A stretch of 64,000 bases of DNA from Sphingobium subterraneum (GTDB lineage Bacteria; Pseudomonadota; Alphaproteobacteria; Sphingomonadales; Sphingomonadaceae), in assembly GCF_014199435.1 (NCBI RefSeq), contig NZ_JACIJP010000005.1:179140-243139 (forward strand), given 5' to 3'. The translations under genes and the position numbers were made by a program. This document shows positions 40,107 to 48,699 of this stretch, piece after piece. How positions within the stretch are numbered: the stretch's first letter is position 1; each line of letters opens with the position of its first letter. Below the pieces are notes generated by a model. That model did not search any database. It saw only the letters and a list, made by a program, of their open reading frames with translations, and had not been told where the DNA came from.

Positions 40107-41380
40107 TGGACGGCCCGGACATCCTGACCTTTGGTTGCCGTCTCAACATTGCCGAGAGCGAGACGATGCGGCAGCTCGCCGCCGGTCAGGACGATCTCGT
40201 CATCATCAACAGCTGTGCGGTGACGGGCGAAGCCGTGCGGCAGGCGCGGCAGGCGATCCGCCGTGCGCGGCGCGAGCGGCCCGATGCGCGGATCGTCGTC
40301 ACGGGCTGTGCGGCGCAGACCGACCCCGCCATGTTCGCCGCCATGCCGGAAGTCGACCGCGTTATCGGCAACCGGGAGAAGATGGACGCGGCTTCGTTCG
40401 TGCCACCACCGCCGCTCGATACGAACGGGACGAGGGATGGGACCGAACGCGTCCGCGTGTCCGACATCATGGCGGTGCGCGACACGGCGCCGCATCTTGT
40501 GTCAGGCTTCGCCGATCATGCCCGCGCCTTTGTCGAGGTGCAGAACGGATGCGATCATCGCTGCACCTTCTGCATCATCCCCTATGGCCGGGGGAACAGT
40601 CGGTCGGTCCCCGCCGGGGCGGTGATCGAGCGGATCGCCGCATTGGTGGACGAGGGTTATCGGGAAGTGGTCCTCACCGGCGTCGACGTAACGAGCTATG
40701 GCCCCGATCTGCCCGGCAGCCCGAGCCTTGGCCAGCTGGTCGAGCGGATATTGACCCATGTTCCGTCCCTGCCGCGCCTGCGCCTGTCCTCGCTCGACAG
40801 CGTGGAGATCGACGACCGGCTGTTCGCGCTTATCACGCAGGAGGCACGGGTAATGCCGCACCTGCATCTTTCGCTCCAGTCGGGCGACGACATGATCCTT
40901 AAGCGCATGAAGCGCCGCCATAGCCGGGCGGAGGCTGTGCGTGTGGTGGATCGGTTGCTTGCCGCGCGTCCAGCCATCAGTATCGGGGCGGACATCATTG
41001 CTGGTTTCCCGACCGAGACAGAGGCGATGTTCGCCCGTTCGCTGGCGCTGGTCGCGGACTGCCAGATCGTCCACGGCCATATCTTTCCCTATTCTCCGCG
41101 CTCCGGTACTCCGGCCGCGCGGATGCCGCAGGTCGATCCGGCGACGATCAAGGATCGCGCCGCGCGTCTCCGTGCCGCCTGTGCGGAACGGCGGAACATA
41201 TGGCTTGGCAGCCTGGTGGGAACGGAACAATCGGTACTCGTGGAAGGCAAGGGGCTGATGGGCCATGCCGAAAACTTCGCGCCCGTCCGCCTCGCCCGCC
41301 CGCATGAGCGCGGCAAAATCATGCGCGTGGCCATCGCCGGGGTTGAGAATGGCGCGCTGATCGCGCAAGAGACGGCATGA
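40106..41380 (+). CDS. mtaB: tRNA t6A37 methylthiotransferase MtaB
   Basis: The 424-residue radical-SAM enzyme has the N-terminal UPF0004 domain with cysteines in TFGCRLN, NSCAVTGEA and TGCAAQTDP. The SAM cluster motif CDHRCTFCIIPYGRG lies near 150, and a C-terminal TRAM-like region (SLVGTEQSVLVEGKG) follows. It adds the 2-methylthio group to t6A at position 37 of certain tRNAs. ATG 40106 overlaps the dapF stop. The ftsY start overlaps its stop (ATGA). Confidence 0.95.
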   Translation: MDGPDILTFGCRLNIAESETMRQLAAGQDDLVIINSCAVTGEAVRQARQAIRRARRERPDARIVVTGCAAQTDPAMFAAMPEVDRVIGNREKMDAASFVPPPPLDTNGTRDGTERVRVSDIMAVRDTAPHLVSGFADHARAFVEVQNGCDHRCTFCIIPYGRGNSRSVPAGAVIERIAALVDEGYREVVLTGVDVTSYGPDLPGSPSLGQLVERILTHVPSLPRLRLSSLDSVEIDDRLFALITQEARVMPHLHLSLQSGDDMILKRMKRRHSRAEAVRVVDRLLAARPAISIGADIIAGFPTETEAMFARSLALVADCQIVHGHIFPYSPRSGTPAARMPQVDPATIKDRAARLRAACAERRNIWLGSLVGTEQSVLVEGKGLMGHAENFAPVRLARPHERGKIMRVAIAGVENGALIAQETA

Positions 41381-42303
41381 GCGAAAAAAGCTGGCGCGAC
41401 CGCCTGTTCGGCGGGCTGAAGCGTACATCGGAAAAACTGGGCGACAACCTCACCGGGCTGTTCGGCAAGGCCGCGCTGGATGCGCAGACGCTGGACGAGA
41501 TCGAGGAGGCGCTGATCGTTTCGGATCTCGGCCCGGCCATGGCCATGCGGGTGCGCGACCGGCTGGCCGAGGGGCGGTTCAACAAGGAACTGACCGAGGA
41601 ATATCTGCGCGGTGTCATCGCCGACGAGGTCGAGAAGGTCCTGACCCCGGTGGCCAAGCCTCTGCAGTTCAAGGCGGCACGCCCGCACGTCATCCTCGTT
41701 ATCGGCGTCAACGGATCGGGCAAGACGACCACCATCGCCAAGCTTGCCAAACGCTTTCAGGAGCAGGGACGCAGCGTCATGCTGGCGGCGGGCGATACGT
41801 TCCGCGCCGCCGCCATCGGGCAGCTCACGATTTGGGCCGAGCGGCTGGGCGTTCCGATCGTCGCGGGCAAGGAAGGCGGGGATGCTGCCGGTCTCGCGTT
41901 CGAGGCGGTGAAGCAGGCGACGGAGAAGGGTATCGATATCCTGATCGTCGATACCGCCGGACGCTTGCAAAACCGCACCGAACTGATGGATGAACTCGCG
42001 AAGATCCGCCGGGTGCTCGGGCGGCTCGACCCGGCGTCACCGCATGATGTGGTGCTGGTGCTCGACGCGACCACGGGGCAGAACGCGCTCAGTCAGATCG
42101 AGGTATTCACCCAGGTGGCGCAGGTGACCGGCCTCGTCATGACGAAGCTCGACGGGTCGGCGCGCGGCGGTATGCTGGTCGCGGCGGCGGAGAAATTCGG
42201 CCTGCCGATCCATGCGATCGGTGTGGGCGAGAAGATCGACGACCTGCGCCCCTTCGATCCGGCCGACATGGCGCGCGCCATTGCAGGAACAGCCTATGCC
42301 TGA
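41377..42303 (+). CDS. ftsY: Signal recognition particle receptor FtsY
   Basis: The 308-residue protein has a very short N-terminal A region and a complete NG GTPase: GVNGSGKTTTIAKLAKRF near 112, DTFRAAAIGQL, DTAGRLQNRTELMDEL, TKLDGSARGG and FGLPIHAIGVGEKIDDLRPFD. It docks SRP-bound ribosomes at the inner membrane. ATG overlaps the mtaB stop, and its own stop lies inside the first codons of yciB (eight-base overlap). Confidence 0.97.
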   Translation: MSEKSWRDRLFGGLKRTSEKLGDNLTGLFGKAALDAQTLDEIEEALIVSDLGPAMAMRVRDRLAEGRFNKELTEEYLRGVIADEVEKVLTPVAKPLQFKAARPHVILVIGVNGSGKTTTIAKLAKRFQEQGRSVMLAAGDTFRAAAIGQLTIWAERLGVPIVAGKEGGDAAGLAFEAVKQATEKGIDILIVDTAGRLQNRTELMDELAKIRRVLGRLDPASPHDVVLVLDATTGQNALSQIEVFTQVAQVTGLVMTKLDGSARGGMLVAAAEKFGLPIHAIGVGEKIDDLRPFDPADMARAIAGTAYA

Positions 42304-42925
42304 TCAAACAAAGCCCGCCGCACCGTCCAAGGGACATGGGAACATCAGCCTTGCGCTCGATTTCGGGCCGTTGCTGGTGTTCTTCCTCGGCTATAAATTC
42401 GCAGGCGTGATCGTCGGCACAGGCGCGTTCATGGTGGCGATCGCGGTGGCGGTGATCGTGTCGAAAGTGAAGCTGGGCAAGGTTTCGCCGATGCTGTGGC
42501 TGTCGGCCGTGCTGGTCCTGTTTTTCGGCTCGCTCACCATCTATTTTCACGATCAGCGCTTCATCCAGATCAAGCCCACGATCATCTATTCCTTTTTCGC
42601 GCTGATCCTGTTCGCGGGTCTGGCGCGGGGCAAGCCGCTGCTCAAATATCTCCTTCAGGCCGCCTATGACGGCTTGAGCGACGAGGGGTGGCGCAAGCTG
42701 TCGCGCAACTGGGCCATCTTCTTCGTCGCCATGGCGGTCGCCAATGAACTGATGCGGCGGTCGATGAGCTTCGACCAGTGGCTCTCGCTCAAGGTGTGGG
42801 GGGTAACGATCGTGTCCTTCCTGTTCGCGGCATCCAATATCCCGATGCTGATGCGCCATGGCCTCAATCTGGGGGAGCGGACGGACAGCGAGGACGTCGG
42901 CCGGATCGAACCGCCGCAGGGCTAG
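42296..42925 (+). CDS. yciB: Inner membrane protein YciB / septation protein IspZ
   Basis: The 209-residue protein has about five to six hydrophobic helices and the family features LALDFGPLLVFFLGYKF, KPTIIYSFFALILFAG and GWRKLSRNWAIFFVAMAVANELM. YciB (IspZ) is an inner membrane protein linked to cell division and envelope integrity. It ends the dapF operon. ATG 42296 overlaps the end of ftsY; the open frame further upstream is within ftsY. Confidence 0.94.
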   Translation: MPDQTKPAAPSKGHGNISLALDFGPLLVFFLGYKFAGVIVGTGAFMVAIAVAVIVSKVKLGKVSPMLWLSAVLVLFFGSLTIYFHDQRFIQIKPTIIYSFFALILFAGLARGKPLLKYLLQAAYDGLSDEGWRKLSRNWAIFFVAMAVANELMRRSMSFDQWLSLKVWGVTIVSFLFAASNIPMLMRHGLNLGERTDSEDVGRIEPPQG

Positions 42926-42957
42926 CATCACCCCTTAGAACAGCCCGGAACTCGTGC

Positions 42958-44715
42958 TCAAGCCGCCAGCGCGATTGTTCTCCGTCCTGCTTTCTCTTCC
43001 TTCTGCGTCCGGAACTGGCTGGCCCGGTCGGCGAGCGCATTGGCTTCGTTGCATAAAGTCCGGGCGGCGGCCGAAGCCTGTTCGACCATGGCGGCATTCT
43101 GTTGCGTCGAGGTATCGAGCGTGCCGACGGCCGTCGCGATCTGGCTGATCGCTTCGGACTGCGCCTGATTGTCCTCCGCCATCGAAACCACGAGGGTGCG
43201 GACTTCATCGACCTGTTCGTTGATGGTGGTGAGGGCGGTGCCGACCTGCTCTACCGCGTGCACGGCGGTCGCGACCTCGGTCTGCGTCACGGTCAGCTGA
43301 TCGCGTGCCTGCTGCGCTTCCTCTTCCGCGCGCAGGGCGAGAGACGACACCATGTCCGCGACGACCGCGAAGCCGCGTCCGGCTTCCCCTGCGCGCCCGG
43401 CCTCGACCGCGGCGTTCATGGCGAGGATCCGGGTCTGGAAGGCGATGCGGTCCAGCCCGTCGATTACCGCGTCGATGCCCTTGGCGCTGTCCGATACGCG
43501 ACCCATCGCCTCGACCGCTTCGGCGGCGAGGGCGTGCCCTTCCTGCGTGGCCTCGCTGGCGCGGTTGGTCAGGTCGGCAGTGTTGGCCGCTGCTTCGGCG
43601 GCGGAGCGGATACGCATGTCGACGCCCGATAGCGTGGCGGACGTCTCCTCCAGATGAGCGGCGTTGTTCTCCGTCCGACGGGCCAGATCATCGGATGCCT
43701 GGGTGATTTCCTGCGCGCCGCTGAGGATGACACCAGAGCTGCCCAGGATCGCACCGAGCAAGGACCGCAGGGATGCGATCGCGCTGTTGAAATCGGTGCG
43801 CAGCGATACGAAGATCCCGGCAAGGTCCGCATCGATATGGGCGGTGAGATCGCCTTTGGCGAGGTCGCCCAGCGCACTGCCGATGCTGTCGACGATCATG
43901 CGCGCCTGCTCTTCCCGCTCCCGCTGTGCGTCGAGCAGGCTCTGCTGGAATGTTGCCACTGTGGTGGCGAGCGTGCCCAACTCGTCCGCCCGGTCGGTGC
44001 AGGGCATCGCGACATGAAGGTCGCCGACGGCCATCGCGGCGGTGGCCGCAGTCAGATCGACCAGCGGATGGATGAGGCGAAGGCGGACCATGCGCATGAC
44101 GAACAGAACGCCACCCGTCGCGGCAGCCAGACCGCCGATCACGAGGATAATCGCAGTGCGGGCAAGCCAGCGCGCATGGTGCTCGACGTCGGCGGCGTGC
44201 CGTTCGATCGTGACCGAGACATCCTCCATGCTCACTTCGAGCGCGCGAAACTGTTCGAAGAACGCCGGCAAATGCGCAAAGGCCTGTTGCGGATCACGCG
44301 CCGCGATGTCGGCAATGTCCTGCGCCGCTGTGGCGTAATGGGCAAGTGGGGTGGCGATCGCGGTACTCGCGCGGGTCACCGCTCGGGACCCGTCATAGAT
44401 CCGCTCCGCCGCGATGCTGGATCGCAGGGTCTGGAGATGTTCGTTCAGGTCTTTCCGCGCATCCGCCAGTGAAACCGCAGAGGCGGGGTTGGACGACGCG
44501 AGAACGATCGCGAGCGCGTCGCTCCGGACCGCGTCGTGCATCATGTCCGCCATCATGTGCCGTCGCATCAGCAGGCCGACCTCCGTCTGCTGCCGCATGG
44601 CGCTGCGCTGCAGGAATGCCGCCCCGATCCCGATCCCACCGCAGGCAACGACCAGAATCAGCAGCGCCAGGCTGATCATCATTGCGTTGCGGGCCAACCC
44701 TTCCCGTCTCGTCAT
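42958..44715 (-). CDS. Methyl-accepting chemotaxis protein
   Basis: The 585-residue receptor has an N-terminal membrane helix (MMISLALLILVVACGGIGIGAAFL), a four-helix-type sensor (about 36-185), a second helix (TAIILVIGGLAAATGGVLFVM), HAMP (LIHPLVDLTAATAAMAVGDLHV) and a long cytoplasmic coiled coil. The signalling tip reads FQTRILAMNAAVEAGRAGEAGRGFAVVADMVSSLALRA, close to but not identical with the consensus. No C-terminal CheR-binding pentapeptide is visible. No chemotaxis or flagellar genes are nearby, so it is an orphan receptor. Confidence 0.93.
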   Translation of the reverse strand: MTRREGLARNAMMISLALLILVVACGGIGIGAAFLQRSAMRQQTEVGLLMRRHMMADMMHDAVRSDALAIVLASSNPASAVSLADARKDLNEHLQTLRSSIAAERIYDGSRAVTRASTAIATPLAHYATAAQDIADIAARDPQQAFAHLPAFFEQFRALEVSMEDVSVTIERHAADVEHHARWLARTAIILVIGGLAAATGGVLFVMRMVRLRLIHPLVDLTAATAAMAVGDLHVAMPCTDRADELGTLATTVATFQQSLLDAQREREEQARMIVDSIGSALGDLAKGDLTAHIDADLAGIFVSLRTDFNSAIASLRSLLGAILGSSGVILSGAQEITQASDDLARRTENNAAHLEETSATLSGVDMRIRSAAEAAANTADLTNRASEATQEGHALAAEAVEAMGRVSDSAKGIDAVIDGLDRIAFQTRILAMNAAVEAGRAGEAGRGFAVVADMVSSLALRAEEEAQQARDQLTVTQTEVATAVHAVEQVGTALTTINEQVDEVRTLVVSMAEDNQAQSEAISQIATAVGTLDTSTQQNAAMVEQASAAARTLCNEANALADRASQFRTQKEEKAGRRTIALAA

Positions 44716-44831
44716 GCCTCACCCGTCTTTATGGTTGCCGGCGCGGAAATCCCGCAGCCGGTCGTTCCATTATAGAGGGGAGCGAGCGGCTGCGGGTGAG
44801 GAAGAGCTGTTGTCTGAAGCTGTCGGCGGGA

Positions 44832-45455
44832 TCAGCCCGGCTGATCGGCGCGCGATACGCCCGCGCCATCGAGGTTCTGCGAAACGAAATCCCAGTTGAT
44901 CCCATCGTTCAGCAGGGCATCGGCATAGCCGGGGCGGGCGTTGCGGTAATCGATGTAATAGGCGTGTTCCCAGACGTCGAGGATCCAGAGCGGCTTCACG
45001 TCGTAAGCAACCGGCGTGTCGGCATCGTGGTAGGATGTGACGGAGAGGGCGTCGCCATCCAGAGCAAGGGCGGCCCAGCCGCTGGCAAAATGCCCGACCG
45101 CTTCGGCCTTCAGCTTGTCGAGCAGGCCCTGGGTGCTTCCGAACGCACTGTCGATCATGCCCTGCAGGCGCGCATCGGGCGTCGTGGGTTCCGGCGAGAG
45201 GCCGAGCCAGTAGAAGCTGTGGTTCCAGATCTGGCCGACCTGGTTGAACAACGATTGCTTGCCCTGCGTCTTGGCGAGCTGGATCAACTCGACGAGCGAC
45301 TTGCCTTGCAGCGACGGATCCGCAGCGACCAGCTCGTTCGCCTTGTTCACATAGGCCGCGTGATGCTTGCCATGATGATATTCAAAGGTTTCGGCGCTGA
45401 TGGTCGATCCGAATGCATCCTTAGGATAGGGCAGATCGGGAAGGGTGAAAGCCAT
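44832..45455 (-). CDS. sodB: Superoxide dismutase (Fe type)
   Basis: The 207-residue enzyme has the metal ligands in YHHGKHHAAYV (His 27), WNHSFYW and DVWEHAYYIDYRNARPGY (Asp and His). LPDLPYPKDAFG opens the protein. The sequence is of the Fe/Mn family, most like iron SodB, and should act in the cytoplasm. It is a single gene; the 222 bases upstream, divergent from the PuuD-like gene, hold no further gene. Confidence 0.96.
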   Translation of the reverse strand: MAFTLPDLPYPKDAFGSTISAETFEYHHGKHHAAYVNKANELVAADPSLQGKSLVELIQLAKTQGKQSLFNQVGQIWNHSFYWLGLSPEPTTPDARLQGMIDSAFGSTQGLLDKLKAEAVGHFASGWAALALDGDALSVTSYHDADTPVAYDVKPLWILDVWEHAYYIDYRNARPGYADALLNDGINWDFVSQNLDGAGVSRADQPG

Positions 45456-45678
45456 GGGAAGAAAAACTCCTGGAAGAGGAAGAACGAAAGCCCTTCAACC
45501 GCCGAGGCGCCCATAAGGTCCGGATTTCAGTCCGGCAAGTACAAGAAAATGCAAGCGAATCGGGGAGAACGGGCAGGATTAATAATCGATGACAATCTTC
45601 ATCGGTTCGCCTAACATTCGCCCTCTAAAAGCAACCATCCGTCGTAACGATGGCATTTGTTCGTCTGGGAGATAGAAA

Positions 45679-46242
45679 ATGACCAAATTTTTCAGCAACC
45701 TTCACCTGGTGCTGCTGGTCGGGGTCGTGCTCACCATTGCGGTGATTTTCGGCGTAGGACCGAATGGAGAAGCCGTTAACGCCGCGTTCCGCTGGCTGCA
45801 TCTGTTCTTCGGCATTACGTGGATTGGCCTGCTCTATTATTTCAACTTCGTGCAGATCCCGACCATGCCCAAGATCCCCGCCGAGCTGAAGCCGGGTGTG
45901 TCGAAGCATATCGCTCCGTCGGCCCTGTTCTTCTTCCGCTGGGGTGCGGCGTTCACCGTTCTGACCGGACTCATCGTCGCCCATCTGTCTGGCTATCTGA
46001 CACAGGCGCTGACGCTTGATCCCAGCTTCCGCCTGATCGGCATCGGCATGTGGCTTGCGCTCATCATGGCCTTCAACGTCTGGTTCGTGATCTGGCCCAA
46101 CCAGAAGAAGGCGCTGGGCATCGTCCAGGCTGACGATGCGACCAAGGCGAAGGCCGCGACCACCGCGATGATCTTCTCGCGCACCAACACGCTGCTGTCG
46201 CTGGCGATGCTGTACTGCATGGTGAACGCGAACCACGGTTAA
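45679..46242 (+). CDS. PuuD-like membrane protein (urate hydroxylase N-terminal family)
   Basis: The 187-residue integral membrane protein has five likely helices, with conserved HLFFGITWIGLLYYFNFVQIP and GMWLALIMAFNVWFVIWPNQKKALG. This matches the membrane domain of PuuD-type urate hydroxylases, but the C-terminal cytochrome c domain is missing, as in many stand-alone family members annotated by this name. The real function is unknown. GGGAGA precedes ATG 45679, and a strong terminator follows. Confidence 0.82.
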   Translation: MTKFFSNLHLVLLVGVVLTIAVIFGVGPNGEAVNAAFRWLHLFFGITWIGLLYYFNFVQIPTMPKIPAELKPGVSKHIAPSALFFFRWGAAFTVLTGLIVAHLSGYLTQALTLDPSFRLIGIGMWLALIMAFNVWFVIWPNQKKALGIVQADDATKAKAATTAMIFSRTNTLLSLAMLYCMVNANHG

Positions 46243-46258
46243 GGTCGCGCGTCCGGAT

Positions 46259-46290
46259 AAAGGCCCGCCCCGCGTTGGGCGGGCCTTTTT
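46259..46290 (+). terminator. Rho-independent terminator
   Basis: AGGCCCGCCC pairs with GGGCGGGCCT over a six-base loop and runs into TTTTT. It lies 17 bases after the PuuD-like stop. Confidence 0.92.
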
Positions 46291-46329
46291 CGTGGCCGTT
46301 GCCCTTTCGTCGGCGGCGCGAGGCGCTAT

Positions 46330-46743
46330 ATGGGCACGATGACCCAGCTTGCCGATCTGTACGAAGAATATGAATTCCTGGATGCAGACGACCGCTATCG
46401 TCTGCTGATCGACCTGGGCAAGCAGCTCGAGCCCATGCCCGATGCGCTGAAGACCGACGCGACTTTGGTGCGCGGATGTTCGGCGGCGGTGTGGGTCTAT
46501 CCGACGACGCGCGACGACGGGAGGCTGCATTTCCTGGCGGACAGCAACGCGGCGATCACCAAGGGGATTATCGCGCTCGTGCTGCTCTCCGTGCAGGACC
46601 GGACACCAGCAGAAATCGGAGCGGCGGATATCGAGGGCGCGCTGGCTCCCTTTGACCTCCGGAACCAGCTCAGCTCCAACCGGACGCAAGGCATTCCCAA
46701 CATGATCGCGCTGATCCGGGAAACCGCGTCGCGGCTCCGGTAA
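46330..46743 (+). CDS. sufE: SufE family Fe-S sulfur acceptor
   Basis: The 137-residue protein has the SufE fold with the acceptor cysteine in LVRGCSAAVWV near 48, and NAAITKGIIALVLL. SufE takes persulfide sulfur from SufS for iron-sulfur cluster assembly. ATG 46330 or 46339 can serve as start; the first has GAGG upstream. The suf operon itself is not in the window. Confidence 0.92.
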   Translation: MGTMTQLADLYEEYEFLDADDRYRLLIDLGKQLEPMPDALKTDATLVRGCSAAVWVYPTTRDDGRLHFLADSNAAITKGIIALVLLSVQDRTPAEIGAADIEGALAPFDLRNQLSSNRTQGIPNMIALIRETASRLR

Positions 46744-46774
46744 CGGCGATCGCGCCACGTCCGGACGGGCGTCC

Positions 46775-47980
46775 CTATGCCTCCACGGAACCGATCAGCC
46801 GATTGAGGAAGTCCTCGCAGCGCAGGATCTGGTCGATTTCGACATATTCGTTGGCGCGGTGCGCCTGACTGATGCTGCCCGGCCCGCAGATGATGGCGGG
46901 AACTCCGGCGTTCTGGAACTGACCGCCTTCCGTGCCGTATGCCACCTTCCGGATGTCAGTATCTCGCGTGAGTGCGCGGGCGAGGCGCGTCATCATCGCC
47001 GCTTCGTCGGCGTTGAGCCCGGGCGCGTTGGAAATCTGTTCCAGCGCCACGTCCGCGCCTTCCCACTCGCCTTTCATCGCAGGCTTGATGGCGCGCTCGA
47101 CATAATCGCTGATCCGGCGGTAGACCGCGCCGACCTCGACCTGCGGGATGTTGCGGATCTCGAACTGGAACTCGCACGCGTCGGGCACGACATTGGTGGC
47201 GACGCCGCCCGCGATCGTTCCGGTCTGGGCGGTGGAATAAGGGGTGTCGAAACAGCTGTCGAACGGCCCGTCCGCCTTCATGCTGTCCGCCATGTCGCGA
47301 ATGAAGCAGATGATCCGCGCGGCATATTCGATCGTGTTGACGCCGAGGTGAGGCATGGAACTATGGGCTGCGCGGCCATGGAGGCGGCAGCGGTAAAGGT
47401 TGATGCCCTTGTGGGCGACAACCACGTTCATGCTCGTGGGTTCGCCCACCAGACAGCCGTCGGGGCGAAGGCCGCGCCGCACCATCTCGTCGATCATCAG
47501 GGGCGCGCCCAGGCAACCGATCTCCTCGTCAAACGAAAAGGCGAAGTGGAAGGGTTTGAGCAGCGTGCCTTGCTTCATCCGCGGCAAGCGGCTCATGCAC
47601 GCGGCAATAAAGCCCTTCATGTCCGCCGTCCCGCGCCCATAGAGGCGCCCGTCCCGCTGCGTCATGACAAACGGATCACTGTCCCAGGCCTGTCCGTCGA
47701 CAGGGACGACATCGGTATGACCGGAGAGGACAATGCCGCCTGTTTCGGTTCCGTCCGCCGCCGGAAGGGTCGCGAACAGATTGGCCTTGCGCCGTTCCGC
47801 GTCGAAGGTGAGCCACGGTTCGATCCCCGCCTCCCGAAACAGGGCGGTCAGGAAGTCGAGCATGTCCAGATTGCTGTTGCGGCTGGTCGTGTCGAAGGCG
47901 ATCAGTTGCCCGAGCAGATCGGCGGACACCGGCGATCGATCCGCTGTTTCACGCTGCGTTGCCTGTTCCGTTGCGCTCAC
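46775..47980 (-). CDS. argE: Acetylornithine deacetylase
   Basis: The 401-residue M20-family zinc peptidase shows metal-binding GHTDVVPVDG near 88, YGRGTADMKGFIAA and the catalytic Glu pair in FDEEIGCLGAP. YGTEGGQFQNAGVPAIICGPG is the ArgE-specific region. It removes the acetyl group from N-acetylornithine in arginine synthesis. It is a single gene; SufE converges on it. Confidence 0.93.
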   Translation of the reverse strand: MSATEQATQRETADRSPVSADLLGQLIAFDTTSRNSNLDMLDFLTALFREAGIEPWLTFDAERRKANLFATLPAADGTETGGIVLSGHTDVVPVDGQAWDSDPFVMTQRDGRLYGRGTADMKGFIAACMSRLPRMKQGTLLKPFHFAFSFDEEIGCLGAPLMIDEMVRRGLRPDGCLVGEPTSMNVVVAHKGINLYRCRLHGRAAHSSMPHLGVNTIEYAARIICFIRDMADSMKADGPFDSCFDTPYSTAQTGTIAGGVATNVVPDACEFQFEIRNIPQVEVGAVYRRISDYVERAIKPAMKGEWEGADVALEQISNAPGLNADEAAMMTRLARALTRDTDIRKVAYGTEGGQFQNAGVPAIICGPGSISQAHRANEYVEIDQILRCEDFLNRLIGSVEA

Positions 47981-48087
47981 GATCGGATGTCCTCGAAAAG
48001 CGCAGGATGACCTGTAGCTGTTGGAATATCAAACGAAACCTCGGTCCGCTCGGGCGTGATGGCACGCAGCGCGGCGCTGTGTAGCGT

Positions 48088-48699
48088 TTATGACCTCTCC
48101 ATCGCAGCGGTAGCTAAGGGGCCATCAGAAGATGTTTGCGCTGCCACGGCATAGGCTCCGAAGAGTGCTTTGGCGCCCTCCGCCGCTTGCGCGCGCCATG
48201 CGGGACCGGTATCGGCGGCGTTCAGCATGTCCAGGAAGCGGCGCCATGCGCCGTGCGGATGCGTGGCGCCCAGAAACCGGGTGGGCAGGCCGGTGAGAAC
48301 CTGCTTCTCAAGGACGGCTCCCCCCAGACGCGATCCCTCCAGCACATACAGCGCACCCCAACGCGCGGCCTCGCCCGTCGGCAGCAACAGAGCGTCCTCC
48401 GTGGGCATCGCGCAGCCCAGATCCGCCAGATCCGCGCGGAGTGCCTCGCTTCGTCCGTGCCAGTCGCCGGTCAGGAACGCGGGGTCAAGACGTCGCTCGG
48501 CAACCGGCAGAACGCGGGCATGCGCGGTCAGGAAGGCGCGGTAGCCGTCCCGGGTCTGTAACGAAAAACGAAGGAAAGCGGCATCAACGGCGTCGTGGTC
48601 TACGCGCGTGACGGCGCGCAGATAGTGTGCGGCGGAAGCATCGGAAGTCCTCTCCGGCTGCGGCGCGATGCCTGCCCCGCTGCGTCCATCAGGCGACAT
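48088..48699 (-). CDS. bphO: Biliverdin-producing haem oxygenase
   Basis: The 203-residue protein resembles bacterial haem oxygenases: a helical start with a likely proximal His in VTRVDHDAVDAAFLRF, then ALYVLEGSRLGGAVL (the distal glycine helix) and HPHGAWRRFLDML. It opens haem to biliverdin, the chromophore for BphP. ATG 48699 overlaps the end of bphP by 11 bases, so receptor and chromophore enzyme are made from one message. Earlier parts of the frame lie inside bphP. Confidence 0.9.
   Translation of the reverse strand: MSPDGRSGAGIAPQPERTSDASAAHYLRAVTRVDHDAVDAAFLRFSLQTRDGYRAFLTAHARVLPVAERRLDPAFLTGDWHGRSEALRADLADLGCAMPTEDALLLPTGEAARWGALYVLEGSRLGGAVLEKQVLTGLPTRFLGATHPHGAWRRFLDMLNAADTGPAWRAQAAEGAKALFGAYAVAAQTSSDGPLATAAMERS

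Noticed and set aside
45625..46758. 377-codon minus-strand frame across the PuuD-like and sufE genes
   Set aside because: It would cover two well-supported genes and a strong terminator; composition is typical of a shadow.
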